Position numbers and translations under genes: made by a program. 64,000 nucleotides of DNA from positions 12,890,657 through 12,954,656 of the forward strand of contig OX438757.1 of NCBI GenBank assembly GCA_949316235.1. The letters run 5' to 3'. This document shows, piece by piece, positions 47,201-55,800 of this stretch (positions are counted from its first letter, which is position 1; each line of letters begins with the position of its first letter). Under the pieces are notes generated by a model that made no database searches, was not told where the DNA came from, and saw only the letters and a program-made list of their open reading frames with translations. Origin of the DNA: Oegoconia quadripuncta. Lineage: Eukaryota > Arthropoda > Insecta > Lepidoptera > Autostichidae.

Positions 47201-50055
47201 TTGTACTGGTGAAGAGGATGATGATCAAATGCGCTGACGTCTCAAACGCTTCTAGACCGCAGAAGTTTGCCTTCGAATGGGCCAGAAGGTAAGATGTTTG
47301 TCACTTGTAGTAAGCTAAACAGAAATGGAAGAGCAACTTATCCATAACAAAGCATTGGAAAACCGAAGTAGCAAGTATCGTAATAGTAGGAGCAGTCCAC
47401 ATTTGATACTGAAAGCCGTTGAGAAGACGTATCCTGGATAAGATAGCCTATTTTTGGCCTGTCTGAAATATAAAGGAGTAGCAGAAATCTACCTGAAACC
47501 CTCGACCCATTATAAGTAGTAAACCACATCTTTTACAATAGCAGCATTAACATACCCTACCTTTAGCCAACAGTCTTTTACCAAAAGGCAAATTTTAAGA
47601 CATCTATTTACTTCAAATAATGAGGAAACAAATGTGCAATATGTATTCTGAACACTAAATTGTAAACAATCATTGGAAGTATTGTTTCAACTGCATACAA
47701 TTGAAATCAGCCCATAAATATAAATGCCACAGAGGTCGGTTCAAAAATTGGCCACGTCACATGTAGCACATAACTTATACAGTGTGGGATCTCTTATACT
47801 GCACACCCGAAAAGGGAGGATAGTATACTTCAATATACCGTAAAAAAAATGCAAAAAAATTCTGGAATTTTTTAAATTTTTTTAGAGATTATTAAAAAAA
47901 AAATTCTGCTCCGAGTTCCTTACGTCAACAAATGGCTATAACTCTTGAACTACGACGGTTATTGAGTTGAAATAAATAAAATACTATCGGATGTGCAGTA
48001 TATGAGATCCCACACTGTATATAAGTTATATAATAATATTAATAATAAGTTATAAGTTAATCGTTTTCTGCATAACCAAGATAGCCAAATTTCGTCAATT
48101 TGAAATCGTTTGCTTCATCCCAATAATGTTTCTCCTTAGAATTGCTGAGGAATACTTCCTGCAGACTGATGAGGAGAAAGCGAAGGATCTGCCGGTTGTG
48201 ATGCCCATGTTCGACCGCGCGACGTGTTCCATACCGCGCTCGCAGATCGGCTTCATTGACTTCATTATCATCGACATGATGGAGGCGTGGGCTGGTAAGA
48301 GCTGCTTTTGCTTAGGTATAAGTCTTACTCATACACTTATTCGATTTTAAGTACTAACTCTTCAATTGGCATATTTTTTTACATACTTGTAATTCTAGGT
48401 TGTAAAATAAAAAGCATAGGTAGCGTAAGAAACGATTGTACAGTTGACAGCACGTCAAGCGTAACACTGCCAGTAAATCTGAGCTCTTGTGTACCGTATG
48501 CAACGAGCGGATGATCGAAATATTAAAGTCGCTTTTATGACATATTATGTCTGATGTGCGGTTGACTGTACCTTGGGGAATACAGTTGGGTATCTCTGTC
48601 GTCTGATATTACTTTTAATGTTTGGAAAAAAATCATTTTTCTTTCAGACGTCTCTGAACACTTCTTCAGCGGAGACGAGAATGTTGAGATGGATGAGTGG
48701 AGTGACGAGGATAGATAAAATAAGGAATGAGTATGTCAGAGGGAGTTTGAAAGTGGCACCCGTGACAGAAAAGTTGAAAGGAAATCGTTTGGCTTGGTAG
48801 GACATCGCTGTATGGAAAAGATGGATGGATTGTGTGAGGTGTGATATAGACGAAAGGGGTGTGAAGGATGAGGTAACGGCTGACGCAGGAGATTAGAAGA
48901 AAAAGACGTACTTCGCCAACCCCAAATAAATTGGGACTGGGCAAGAAGATGATGATCATCATCATCATGAATCATCTCTGAACTCTTCAGTAGCATTTTT
49001 TTTTTTCATTTTTTCATTCTTTTTTTTTAATAACACGATGGATTTAACCAGTAGAGGCAGTTTATACAACTGTGTCTAGAAATTGGGTTCATTTTCTAAT
49101 CACAGATTACATAAGGCTCTAGTTGCAATTTAGTTACGACAGGCACCGAACAATATAAAAAAATTGGAAAATAACTATATTATTATGTAGAATGATGAAG
49201 TGTTGTATTTTGTTCTGTAAGTGTTTGTGGCAGATCCTCATATGTCACCCATACTACTACATTTCATGTTCTAGATAGGGCCACAAATTTATGGGTAACA
49301 TTGCCGGAGGGCACCAGGAACTCCTCATGTCGCGAGGCAGCGACACGATGTTTAGATTAGACCACCTTCTCATTGTTTTTGCTCTCATGATGAATTACCT
49401 AACCGTAAACTAACATTCTATGGAAGTTGCTAACTATGTAAAAGAACCGCCATATTGAAATTGTCTCTGAATGATGAACTTACTAGTGATGGGCAAGACT
49501 CTTAGTCCTATTACTTAGGTCAAACTATATCGAATAATAAAATACCGAAAGTAAAAAACAAATAGGTACGAGAGAGATCTGAGATCGTCTTTTGTTTACA
49601 AGCTAGCAAATTCCCTAGAATGACACTTTACCTATAAATGCGAAAATGTGTGTACGAGCGTGTGTATGTATGTTTGTTACCTCTTCACGCCTTAACGGCT
49701 ACACGGATTTAGATTGGTAGATTAGAACCTGGATTAATATATAGGGAATTTTTTTTACTGAACCAATTTTGATGACATTTTCCACCCAAACTAAGTCGCA
49801 GCCAACAGCTAGTTTTCTGTTCGTCTTTTGTTTCATAGTTAACAAGTTCCATAGAATGACACTTTAAACGTTTTACCTGTTTCAGCATTCATCGATATGC
49901 CGGAACTGGTGACCCACGCTAGGAACAACCACCAGAGCTGGAAGGAGCTGGACGAGGCCGGCGTTACCACGATAGCGGACGTCAAGCGTGCGCAGAGGCA
50001 GGCCGCCATCCAAGCCCCGCCCACTACCACCGCGCATCCAACCGCTGAAGAGTAG
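35172..50055 (+). CDS. Pde8: cAMP phosphodiesterase 8 (12 exons, 5'-incomplete)
   Basis: Pde8 hydrolyses cAMP to 5'-AMP with high affinity and is classically insensitive to IBMX; it sets basal cAMP near PKA. Twelve exons (35172-35229, 38616-38783, 40255-40457, 40889-41072, 41569-41745, 44493-44585, 45233-45484, 45604-45820, 46333-46514, 47155-47288, 48140-48294, 49886-50055) join with consistent phase and GT-AG introns to 663 codons. Order: end of a receiver-like N-terminal domain, PAS domain, linker with RRGSLD (like the PKA site of mammalian PDE8A) and EAPITK, catalytic domain with [30 protein letters not shown] and [11 protein letters not shown]. All metal ligands and the purine-binding Gln are present. 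Mammalian PDE8A has about 830 residues, so about 150-170 N-terminal residues, including the start, are missing. I could not find those exons in 1-35171; they may be far upstream. Confidence 0.95.
35383..35635 (+). mobile_element. SINE-B, full length, downstream of Pde8 exon a
   Basis: The A box CGGTGTAGTGGTTAAAAACC and B box GTCGCGGGTTCGAATCCCGC lead into CTAGGGGCATATTTGTATGA, AACCATCTGGTATCCATAAC and AAGGATATTTATTATG. It runs straight into a SINE-A. Confidence 0.85.
35636..35945 (+). mobile_element. SINE-A with a LINE-x tail inserted
   Basis: The head CTTAGTGTAGTGGTTAGTCA, B box GTTGCGGGTTCAAATCTCGC and body TGTTTGTGTGATGAATACGA are followed by a foreign piece at about 35765-35850 (TGACGTTTTCAATTGATAAT, TATCCTACGAAATAAATA) that matches 4615-4705. 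The SINE then resumes at TTATTCGTTATCTAGTATCC. Confidence 0.75.
35946..36299. other. Pde8 intron a, nothing specific
   Basis: GTGCCTGTGGGGGATGCCCC and AGATAAGAGGGGCACCCTGA suggest an old repeat, but I cannot match it inside the window. Confidence 0.35.
36300..36540 (+). mobile_element. LINE 3' UTR with AATAAA and TTTC tail
   Basis: GGAGGCTCCACTGAAAACCA ... TGGGTTTAAATAAATTTTTC followed by TTTCTTTCTTTC-type repeats. This is the usual end of a lepidopteran non-LTR element. A fragment in reverse is at 24155-24228. Confidence 0.5.
37280..37500 (+). repeat. Common lepidopteran repeat, nearly complete
   Basis: ACTAGCTTTCCGCCCGCGGCT, TTATCGGGATAAAAATATCC, ATACCAAATTTCATCCAAATC, GTTCAGCCGTTTTGCCGTGA and ATATAATATTAGTTAGAT in the order known for this very abundant family. 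It lies in the first visible Pde8 intron. Confidence 0.65.
37725..38040 (-). mobile_element. 5S-SINE, near full length
   Basis: Read in reverse: ATGCGAAGTTAAGTGGTGCC, CCTTGGATGGGTGACCACTA (complement of 37931-37950), TTTCGGAGGCATGTTAATTG, a long body, then CCAATCCGCATTGGGCG and CATGCCCTCTCCCAG. It has a 5S-like head and an RTE-like tail in one unit. Confidence 0.7.
38270..38550 (-). mobile_element. SINE-B, full length, 65 bp before Pde8 exon b
   Basis: AAATATCCTTACACATGCAC, GCGCCATCTAGTGCCACAGT, CTCGGGTACACATGTCCGTA, CCCTAGCCGGATTCGAACC and GCTAACCACTACACCAAACA in reverse orientation. It faces the + copy at 35383-35635 across the intron. Confidence 0.85.
38616..38783 (+). CDS. Pde8: Pde8 exon b: start of PAS domain, Ala-rich
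   Basis: 168 bp, 56 codons, phase 0 at both ends; acceptor ATTATACAG, donor GTATGT. It starts [16 protein letters not shown], corresponding to the FVENPNI..CYNELL block of mammalian PDE8A, and ends [13 protein letters not shown], the first strand of the PAS fold. The middle ([20 protein letters not shown]) is alanine-rich and its DNA is very GC-rich compared with the flanking introns. The long minus-strand frame over it (38363-38854) is a shadow. Confidence 0.9.
39590..40140 (-). pseudogene. RTE-type LINE C-terminus and 3' tails (two pieces)
   Basis: The minus strand from 40140 down to about 39835 encodes [37 protein letters not shown] and [16 protein letters not shown], a pattern well known from lepidopteran endonuclease-reverse transcriptase (RTE) proteins. 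The 3' part continues to about 39720. A second copy of the tail (ATTGCTGAACATAGACTTCT with ATCATTATCATTATA) lies at 39590-39660. Stops and gaps make it inactive. It lies in Pde8 intron b. Confidence 0.8.
40255..40457 (+). CDS. Pde8: Pde8 exon c: core of PAS domain
   Basis: 203 bp; acceptor TTCGTTTGCAG, donor GTATGT; 67 codons and two bases of an Arg codon. [17 protein letters not shown] matches the PAS block with N..F...MGY...EL in vertebrate PDE8. Later residues ([17 protein letters not shown]) fit the G.EW.G......K segment. The PAS is more diverged than the catalytic part. Confidence 0.9.
40889..41072 (+). CDS. Pde8: Pde8 exon d: end of PAS and regulatory linker
   Basis: 184 bp; acceptor CTCTTTTCCAG, donor [17 protein letters not shown] closes the PAS. 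The linker has [19 protein letters not shown], equivalent to the RRKGSLDVKAVASR of mammalian PDE8A, in which the Ser is a PKA target. It ends LEAPITK, conserved in PDE8 as (I)EAPITKV. This suggests feedback control by PKA (inference from the family). Confidence 0.92.
41569..41745 (+). CDS. Pde8: Pde8 exon e: conserved pre-catalytic helix region
   Basis: 177 bp, 59 codons, phase 0; acceptor TTACTTTCAG, donor GTAAGT. Contains [17 protein letters not shown], matching the DRVLEILRTTELYSPQ of mammalian PDE8A, then [13 protein letters not shown] like the DLVGGLMS that precedes the catalytic domain. Confidence 0.93.
41866..42278. mobile_element. MITE-3, copy 2 (inverted), in Pde8 intron e
   Basis: Begins AAGGTCCTTACCTATGAAAT and ends CATAGGTAGAAACCCAA before TA. 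It matches the reverse complement of 33462-33883 over its full length with small differences. No coding frame. Confidence 0.85.
42279..43829. other. Pde8 intron e, mostly unique AT-rich DNA
   Basis: A 17-bp direct repeat (AGTTCATAGAACGACTT) occurs twice at 42739 and 42763. No further repeat or exon recognised. Confidence 0.45.
43830..43935 (+). mobile_element. RTE-like / 5S-SINE tail
   Basis: GTCCACCAATCCGCACTGGG, CACCCTCTCCCAAGTGAGAA and CTGTGCCCCAACAGTGGGGA match the tail of the element at 51235-51525. Confidence 0.6.
44493..44585 (+). CDS. Pde8: Pde8 exon f: Ser/Arg-rich linker
   Basis: 93 bp, 31 codons, phase 0; acceptor TTCACAATTTCAG, donor GTAATT. Polar, Ser/Asn-rich ([13 protein letters not shown]), in the place where vertebrate PDE8 has a variable Ser-rich linker before the catalytic domain. 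RRSSND is a possible basophilic kinase site (inference). Being in phase, it could be skipped without a frameshift. Confidence 0.85.
44768..44885 (-). mobile_element. LINE-y 3' tail, reverse, in Pde8 intron f
   Basis: AAAATACTTTATTGTGCACA ... GGTCTTATCGCTTGTAGCGA and TCTATTCTAGACAACC is a decayed reverse copy of 15700-15845. Confidence 0.55.
45233..45484 (+). CDS. Pde8: Pde8 exon g: catalytic domain, first metal-binding motif
   Basis: 252 bp, 84 codons, phase 0; acceptor CTTGATTTTCAG, donor GTAATT. It has [20 protein letters not shown], the start of the PDE catalytic fold, and [14 protein letters not shown], which holds the general-acid His and the first metal-ligand His of class I phosphodiesterases. 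Confidence 0.97.
45604..45820 (+). CDS. Pde8: Pde8 exon h: catalytic domain, HD motif
   Basis: 217 bp, 72 codons plus one base; acceptor TGAAATTTCAG, donor GTAAGT. Contains [15 protein letters not shown] (metal-binding His-Asp) and [11 protein letters not shown], both hallmarks of the family. The minus-strand frames over it are shadows. Confidence 0.97.
46333..46514 (+). CDS. Pde8: Pde8 exon i: catalytic domain
   Basis: 182 bp; with the single base from exon h it makes 61 codons, ending in phase 0; acceptor TTTCTTTACAG, donor [26 protein letters not shown] and [17 protein letters not shown] match PDE8A closely. The conserved Glu and His lie in the second segment. Confidence 0.97.
47155..47288 (+). 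CDS. Pde8: Pde8 exon j: catalytic domain, metal Asp
   Basis: 134 bp, 44 codons and two bases; acceptor TATTTTTCCAG, donor [26 protein letters not shown] has the metal-binding Asp of the CADVSN motif. Vertebrate PDE8A reads CADVSNPCRP here. Confidence 0.97.
47778..48019. mobile_element. MITE-4 in Pde8 intron j
   Basis: The left TIR, 47778-47804, begins TACAGTGTGGGATCTCTTAT. The right TIR, 47993-48019, is its reverse complement with one mismatch. TA lies outside both ends (47776-47777 and 48020-48021). 242 bp, AT-rich centre, no frame. Tc1/mariner-type by target site (inference). Confidence 0.88.
48140..48294 (+). CDS. Pde8: Pde8 exon k: catalytic domain, purine-binding Gln
   Basis: 155 bp; acceptor TTTCTCCTTAG, donor [26 protein letters not shown], then [18 protein letters not shown], which contains the invariant Gln that contacts the purine, and DMMEAWA. 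Confidence 0.97.
48437..48572. mobile_element. MITE-5, longer copy, in Pde8 intron k
   Basis: TGTACAGTTGACAGCACGTCA at the left and the complement of GGTACAGTCAACCGCACATC at the right. Same family as the short hairpin at 54654-54738. Confidence 0.6.
48655..48975 (+). pseudogene. RTE-type LINE C-terminus and GAT tail
   Basis: The + frame encodes [20 protein letters not shown], then [21 protein letters not shown] and a stop. The next part ([18 protein letters not shown] with stops) is the usual end of lepidopteran RTE-type proteins, followed by an ATC/GAT microsatellite. A splice-acceptor-like TTCTTTCAG precedes it, but the peptide is RTE, not Pde8. Confidence 0.8.
49630..49815 (-). repeat. 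Common lepidopteran repeat (CGTGAAAGCC type), reverse
   Basis: CTATAAATGCGAAAATGTGTG, TTACCTCTTCACGCCTTAAC and TTAGATTGGTAGATTAGAAC, ending near AGCCAACAGCTAGTTTT. It is the reverse complement order of the repeat at 37280-37500 and ends 70 bp before the last Pde8 exon. Confidence 0.5.
49886..50055 (+). CDS. Pde8: Pde8 exon l: C-terminus and stop
   Basis: 170 bp; acceptor TTACCTGTTTCAG; stop TAG at 50053-50055. [21 protein letters not shown] matches the last catalytic helix of PDE8 (FVDLPDLMQHLDNNFKYWKGL). A short polar tail ([16 protein letters not shown]) follows and is expected to be variable. Confidence 0.95.
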
Positions 50056-50219
50056 CCGACAGTACCGCCCGGACACAATGAGTTCCCATACCGCTGGAGC
50101 CGACGCGGCAGAGGAATAGTTAAGGGTGTGTTTCCATACAGAAGCAAACCAAAGAAATGGAGCTACTAGCACTTGCCGTTGATCTGCATCCTCTCCATAT
50201 TTATGGAAATAGGTAGTCG

Positions 50220-50540
50220 TATTTATAAATCACTAGCGTTCCGTGCGCGGCTTCGCCTGCGTGGAATAAATTTATCGTGGAATAGAATGAGTAAGAAACT
50301 CAGGGGTTGCTCTTTTTAAATAAGTATTTTTATTCGACAAAGAAAATAAAAGAAAATCGTAGATAGTCAGATCTTTTATCCTCTTCCTTCTTTTTGGAAA
50401 TCAGTTAAAGAATAGTCTATTTCCTTATCCAGGTCCGAAGTTACCTCTCTGCCATGTTTCAATGCAATCGGTTCAGCAGTTTAACCGTGAAAGCCAGACA
50501 GATAACCGACAGACTTTCGCATTTACCTTATTACCAAGTG
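50220..50540 (+). repeat. Common lepidopteran repeat split by a LINE-x tail
   Basis: Starts CACTAGCGTTCCGTGCGCGG and ends GAAAGCCAGACAGATAACCG with ACTTTCGCATTTACC. At 50285-50345 a reversed LINE-x start (GAGTAAGAAACTCAGGGGTT) is inserted. It lies in the presumed Pde8 3' UTR or just past it. Confidence 0.55.
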
Positions 50541-51234
50541 AATAACTCGCCAAAGTGGACAAAGTCGGGTGTAGCATATCCTTGGGAATCAAGACAACTT
50601 TTGTCTCCTTGATTATGGAGAGAATGCAGAACAACACGGTGTCCGTTTGTTACTATTTAGACTGACCATACATTACAGAGATGTACGTACTCGTATTGTC
50701 AACGACCCCACTGGAGACTGTTCACAATTTTGACTTTCGAATATTCATCTTGATGAAAAGTCAGGGTCGTTCGATATCATGTTATAGACCATTCTATATA
50801 CTACACACTCAAATATCTATGAACGAAACATATATTTGTTTTCAATAATTTGACTTTGTTTATTCATGTCCTTATTTTGCCGTGAGAAGGAGCCAGGGGA
50901 TTCTGCACAGAGCAACCTAGTTGAGACTCATTTCATGAAATTATGTGTTTTTCATAAATTGTATTGCTTTTTCCGGAGATAATGAAGTCATTTATGTAGT
51001 CCCAATTCCCTCCAAGTAAAATGGCTGTGCCATACGGAAGTCAGAAAAGTATTATCGATTGAAAACGATTCTTACCACACTCACGACTTTTATCCCAAAC
51101 GGACTGGTCAGATATATCCCAAACATCAGCATATGGATATTCCAAACAAACCTTTACAAATATCCGGAAATGCATACGTTATTGGTGGAATGTTCCAGTC
51201 TCCTTTCATGACACATTATATGCACAACAGTAAA

Positions 51235-51525
51235 TATATGAACACCCCAGTAGTAGTCGCATTCGCTATTCGATTAGCGAAGTGTCTGGCGTGGTCACTC
51301 TTTGAATGGTTGACCACTAGTGACATTTTAATAAGAGTGCTTCCGTGCTTCGGAGGGTACGTTAAATAGTCGGTCCCGGTTGTTTTCAACTGACTGTCAG
51401 GTGGCCACTAGTCCGACACAAATTCACCAATCCGCACTGGGCCCGTGTGGTGGATTATGGCCCATGTCCTCTCCCAAGGCTGTGCCCCAACAGTGGGGAC
51501 GTGTAAGGCTGTTGATAAGTAGTGG
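51235..51525 (+). mobile_element. 5S-SINE, near full length
   Basis: TCGATTAGCGAAGTGTCTGG and GAATGGTTGACCACTAGTGA (diverged 5S C-box), TTCGGAGGGTACGTTAAATA, then the RTE-like tail CACCAATCCGCACTGGGCCC and GTGCCCCAACAGTGGGGACG. Confidence 0.65.
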
Positions 51526-54500
51526 TGGTAGTGTCCGAGTGTCGTTGGCAATACAGACTATCACATGAGTGATTAATTGCTTGCTTGATTTAGTTTTGAC
51601 TCCGCTCTGCACAAAACTCTACTGTTGCATCAAAAGAACATGATCATGCAATATTCAGCAGTGTGCGGTTAGTCTTTAAATCAAAATATTCTATTTCTAT
51701 TAATGAATAACGAATTACAATTTATAATACAGCTAAAATGGCTGTGATTCAAATAAGTTGTCCTATCGATTTATGTGCGTAGAATATTTTGCAAAATAGT
51801 AACGCTAAATGATTTGTATTTCTTTTTGGAAACTTACAAGTGTTAAAGGTTGCTATGGCTGCTATAAATAATAATCATGGAGGCACACTCGCGTGCACTG
51901 CAACGATGGTTTTCCCGTGTCAGATTTCTGCGTCTCTGATGTTACACTGTTGTGAAATGGTTTTCATTTCCTGTTTAAATGTTCACTTCTTGATACGAGA
52001 ACACTGGTACGTGAATCGTCAGTTGCAGTGTACAAAGACTATAAGGTATGGAAATGCAAAGAACACTCACAAGGAATATATTGTGGTGTTTTTCAATAAA
52101 CTTCAGCCCGCGTAAGGCACCTATCGTTGTGTCTGGGGCCTGCGGCTTTCACATGTTATGATGACGCACTGACAATTAGTAGGAGCTCGTCGAGATTAGT
52201 GCCTGACCAAGAGATTCGTCAAGATACGACACGGTAGAAACTGCACAGATAAACGGGACTCGACTCTCCGTTGCACACTTCGGCGATACGTGCAAGCGAG
52301 AGGCGACATTTGCAATCCTATTTTTATTGTGCGGTTGATGACACGAAGAGTCGAAGCATTCTGGTTGCATTTGGATGTCAACGTTAAAAGTCTGAAACGG
52401 ATCATTGGCATGCTATGCCTGACGGATATGTCCGAAAATACGCTTATTTTATACTTATTATATCCGTGTTAGTGTGGATATCATTAAAATTATAATTGTT
52501 GATATCTACTTTTTTACGTAGTAGTATTTATTAGAGAATATTGAATCAATAATATTTACTACATTGATGTATCAAACCTTGGGATTTTCATTGATATCTA
52601 ATTAATTATACTCTAATCCATTGATGAAGACGTATTACTATAGTTGCCATTTACACGGGTGTCTTAGTGTGTTGTGTAGGTACATAATGTAATGTTTTTA
52701 CATAAAGGATCCGTGATATAAGTGCCATACTGAAAGATTGGCAAATTCATTCTTATACTATTACCTATACTTATTGTCATTTAACATTCATATGAACATC
52801 CCATGACAGTATTATAGTTATCTGACCATTTAGTTATACTTCGGCCAAAAATGTTCTTCGAATTCTTGTATTATTAATATATTTGAAAATTGGTCCACGT
52901 ATATACTTGAGCTTTCAGAGAAGTCCTATTTTTTATAATAAACTTTATGTAGTGTGTCAGCGTCATATCAAAACTTCATGTGTTTTGTATATTTCGAAAC
53001 ACTATTTTCGACTCTAGAAATTTTATTTTCTCTTCATTCCTGAGGATAACCTTTTACATTTACAAACAAACATTTTATATTTTTTAACGGTAAGTAGTAA
53101 ATGTTAACTAATTTATTATAAATTTTATATACTTAGGTCACTTGAATATTTCGTATAATTAAAATTCGAATAAGGTCTAATATATTTCTATTAACTATTG
53201 TAACGTGTATTCGTCGAATGACGCTGGTATATTGATTCAAACTTGTGTAGTTGGTAAATACATTTAAAAGAGATCATAAGAATACGCTTCCTCGTGCTCA
53301 ACGTCAATACATAACGGTCTAAAAATTAAGATTATATACATTATGTACTTTCAATGTTTAGTAATTTTTTATTGTAGGTATTTATACGATTATACCCTTT
53401 ATACTTAATTGAAGTAAATTTTTGCTTCATTCTAGATCCATGGTGTTCAATCTCATAACCTTTTATAATATGAAATTCTATTATACCAGACTATGTTTAA
53501 TGCCTACTAATATATTGCACGATCCCAAATTAGGAAAATATTAAAAATATAATGTGAATTGTCATTTTGCTAGTTAGCTCAATTTTAAAATAATTTCTAA
53601 TTAGATTAACCAAGATTTATGAAGGGTGTTGGTTTTAAAAGGTCGTTAGCGTATAGTATATAATATAAACTTGTTGATCGGTGTTGAACCTTATTCATTA
53701 TAATTAAATGACAATGCTTTAGAACCAACACCTACGCCTAACCCAAGTGAATGTTTTATTTATATTGATGGTTTAAATTTGTTTTCGAGTGAAGCGATAA
53801 AGACCATAAAGATGCGCTAATCTTTAGGCCGTGCGCTAAGTGGGACATGATAAGTAATCAAATGCTCACAAAGTTCGTTCAATCTCCGTTAGGTATGATT
53901 CGTATCTTAATGAGCCAAAACACAGCCTCTAAGCAATAAAATGAAAGTGTTCTACTAAAAATTTCAGTTTTTCATCTCTAAGAATACTTCTTTAAACATT
54001 GAAATATCAGGCACACACAACTCAATGCAAGTGCTAATTAAGTAGGTATCGTAAGTAAAAGAATATTTAAACCACAAAAATGGTCTCCTGTTCACGATAC
54101 CTAATATAGCAATGGTTTTCATACGATAAAACGGCTTAATGATAGCCACAGAGTACCCTCTTTATTGCTTCCCTCGGAACTTAGTTATAAGGTTGGTCAT
54201 GTTTGAGAATTATAAAAACTAAGAACACGGGGGCTGGTCCCTATTTAATGTGGAGTTAAGATATATTGTTGTGAATTTTATATGAGAGGTGCAGTGTAAG
54301 TACCAATTAATTAAAAATGTTAATGTAATGAAACAAAGTTTACTCCGAAACGTAGTAATGCATACTTTCGTCGCTTTTGTTTTATATGTAATCTGTGGCA
54401 GTAAGGTAAGAAATGTGTTATTATTCGTAATTAAATTTATAAGGTAATCTATATCAAACCGGTATATAATATATACCGAGAATCTTTAATTAGTCCTGAA

Positions 54501-54653
54501 AATTTAAGACATGTGGTTAAACTTTAGCTACCAGACAACTCTGAATTTGCTGCCCTTCCCCAATGACATTACAAAGTAAGATATGTTACCTTCTTACCAA
54601 TGCGTTTTTAATTCGTGTGCTTGTTCCCTTATATTTTCTAGAGTACAACAAGA
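51526..54653. other. Gene-free stretch, AT-rich, largely repeat-free
   Basis: Frames of up to 91 codons (51840-52115) without recognisable domains. From about 52.5 kb the sequence is AT-rich and shows almost no known repeat, unlike the rest of the window. It could be a long Pde8 3' UTR or downstream intergenic DNA. An AATAAA at about 52097 is one early candidate poly(A) site. Confidence 0.35.
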
Positions 54654-54738
54654 TGTACAGTCAGCTGCAGAGAAACTTGACCCCTTGTTCTTGCAATGTA
54701 TGACTAGGGGGTCATATTTATCTGCGGCTGACTGTACT
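54654..54738. mobile_element. MITE-5, 85-bp hairpin
   Basis: TGTACAGTCAGCTGCAGAGA ... TGACCCC on the left and GGGGTCATATTTATCTGCGG ... GACTGTAC on the right fold into one near-perfect stem. No coding capacity. Confidence 0.75.
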
Positions 54739-55513
54739 TGGCATGTTTTTCAAAAAAAATATTAATATTGTCTATCCCAGATACTCATTGTATAAAGCTC
54801 ATAACTCTAAATATAAAAGGCCGAAATAACCCCACGGAGTCCAACCGAATGAACCCCATAGTTTATATGAAACTGTGCCGTGTTATCTCCTACCTACCCC
54901 GATCGTAACGTCATAGCGACGTCATAACGGAGTCCACTCATGAACGACGCAAGTTTTCTGCTTGCTCACTTGCAGTAGCTAAACATAAAAAATATACATA
55001 TGCTGGTTCTCAGTACAAGGTACAGCTGTCAAAAATTCCCCAAAGTTACCCCCGCTCCCCGGTCTGATAGACTTCAAAATCCCGCTTTACCGTTGATATA
55101 GCAAAACATAGCTAATTTCGTTATAGATTGTAAAAACCCGAAATGTGATAGTTTTGTAACACGCTGAATTGCGTTCCGTTACTGCCATCTGCGATCTCTA
55201 TGAACTGAAGCGACGAAATATTTAATTGTGTAATTTACATTCAAATATTATAGGTACCTTAAACAGGTGTATTGCTTAAATTTTAATACCTGACCATCTG
55301 AGAAGGTGAGAAGTATGAATAGGCGTACTGAAATATTTAGAAGTTATTAGTAAATTATTGCTATATTTGTAAAGGTTTTACATTACTATAACGTGCCTGA
55401 ATTCTATATCTTCAATGAAATATTAAAACTTAAGCAATCGTCTCTAAATAACCCACTTTTTGAATGGATGTCTATGTTCGAAATAATAATGAATGAAATT
55501 GTTAAGTGTTGTA

Positions 55514-55519
55514 AATAAA
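55514..55519 (+). terminator. Candidate poly(A) signal, possibly Pde8
   Basis: AATAAA within TTGTAAATAAAGGAG, followed by TGTTGTTGATTTTTTG, a plausible downstream GU/U-rich element. Assignment to Pde8 would imply a 3' UTR of about 5.4 kb and is only inference; transcript data are needed. Confidence 0.3.
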
Positions 55520-55589
55520 GGAGTAATTCCAAATGTTGTTGATTTTTTGCTTATCCCCAGTTAAGTGCCGTACGACGCGCAGCTAGCAA

Positions 55590-55800
55590 AAAATATATAA
55601 TAAATATACTTGAACATTACACAGCGCCATCTAGTTAAGCCAGTAAGCAACTAGGCTTGTATGATCGATACCAGATGGTTGACACAAGTACATTCTTTTT
55701 GTAAATACATATTCATCATACAAGCATGCCCCTAGCGGAATTCAAACCCGCGACCTTTTGGTATAGCAATCAAGCAACTACTGCACCAAAAAGGCCGTTG
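55590..55800 (-). mobile_element. SINE-B, slightly shortened
   Basis: GCGCCATCTAGTTAAGCCAG, CGATACCAGATGGTTGACAC, GCCCCTAGCGGAATTCAAAC and CTACTGCACCAAAAAGGCC in reverse. The middle of the body is deleted. Confidence 0.75.

Noticed and set aside
48573..48800. Alternative Pde8 exon after TTTCTTTCAG
   Set aside because: The peptide [20 protein letters not shown] is an RTE reverse-transcriptase end, not phosphodiesterase.
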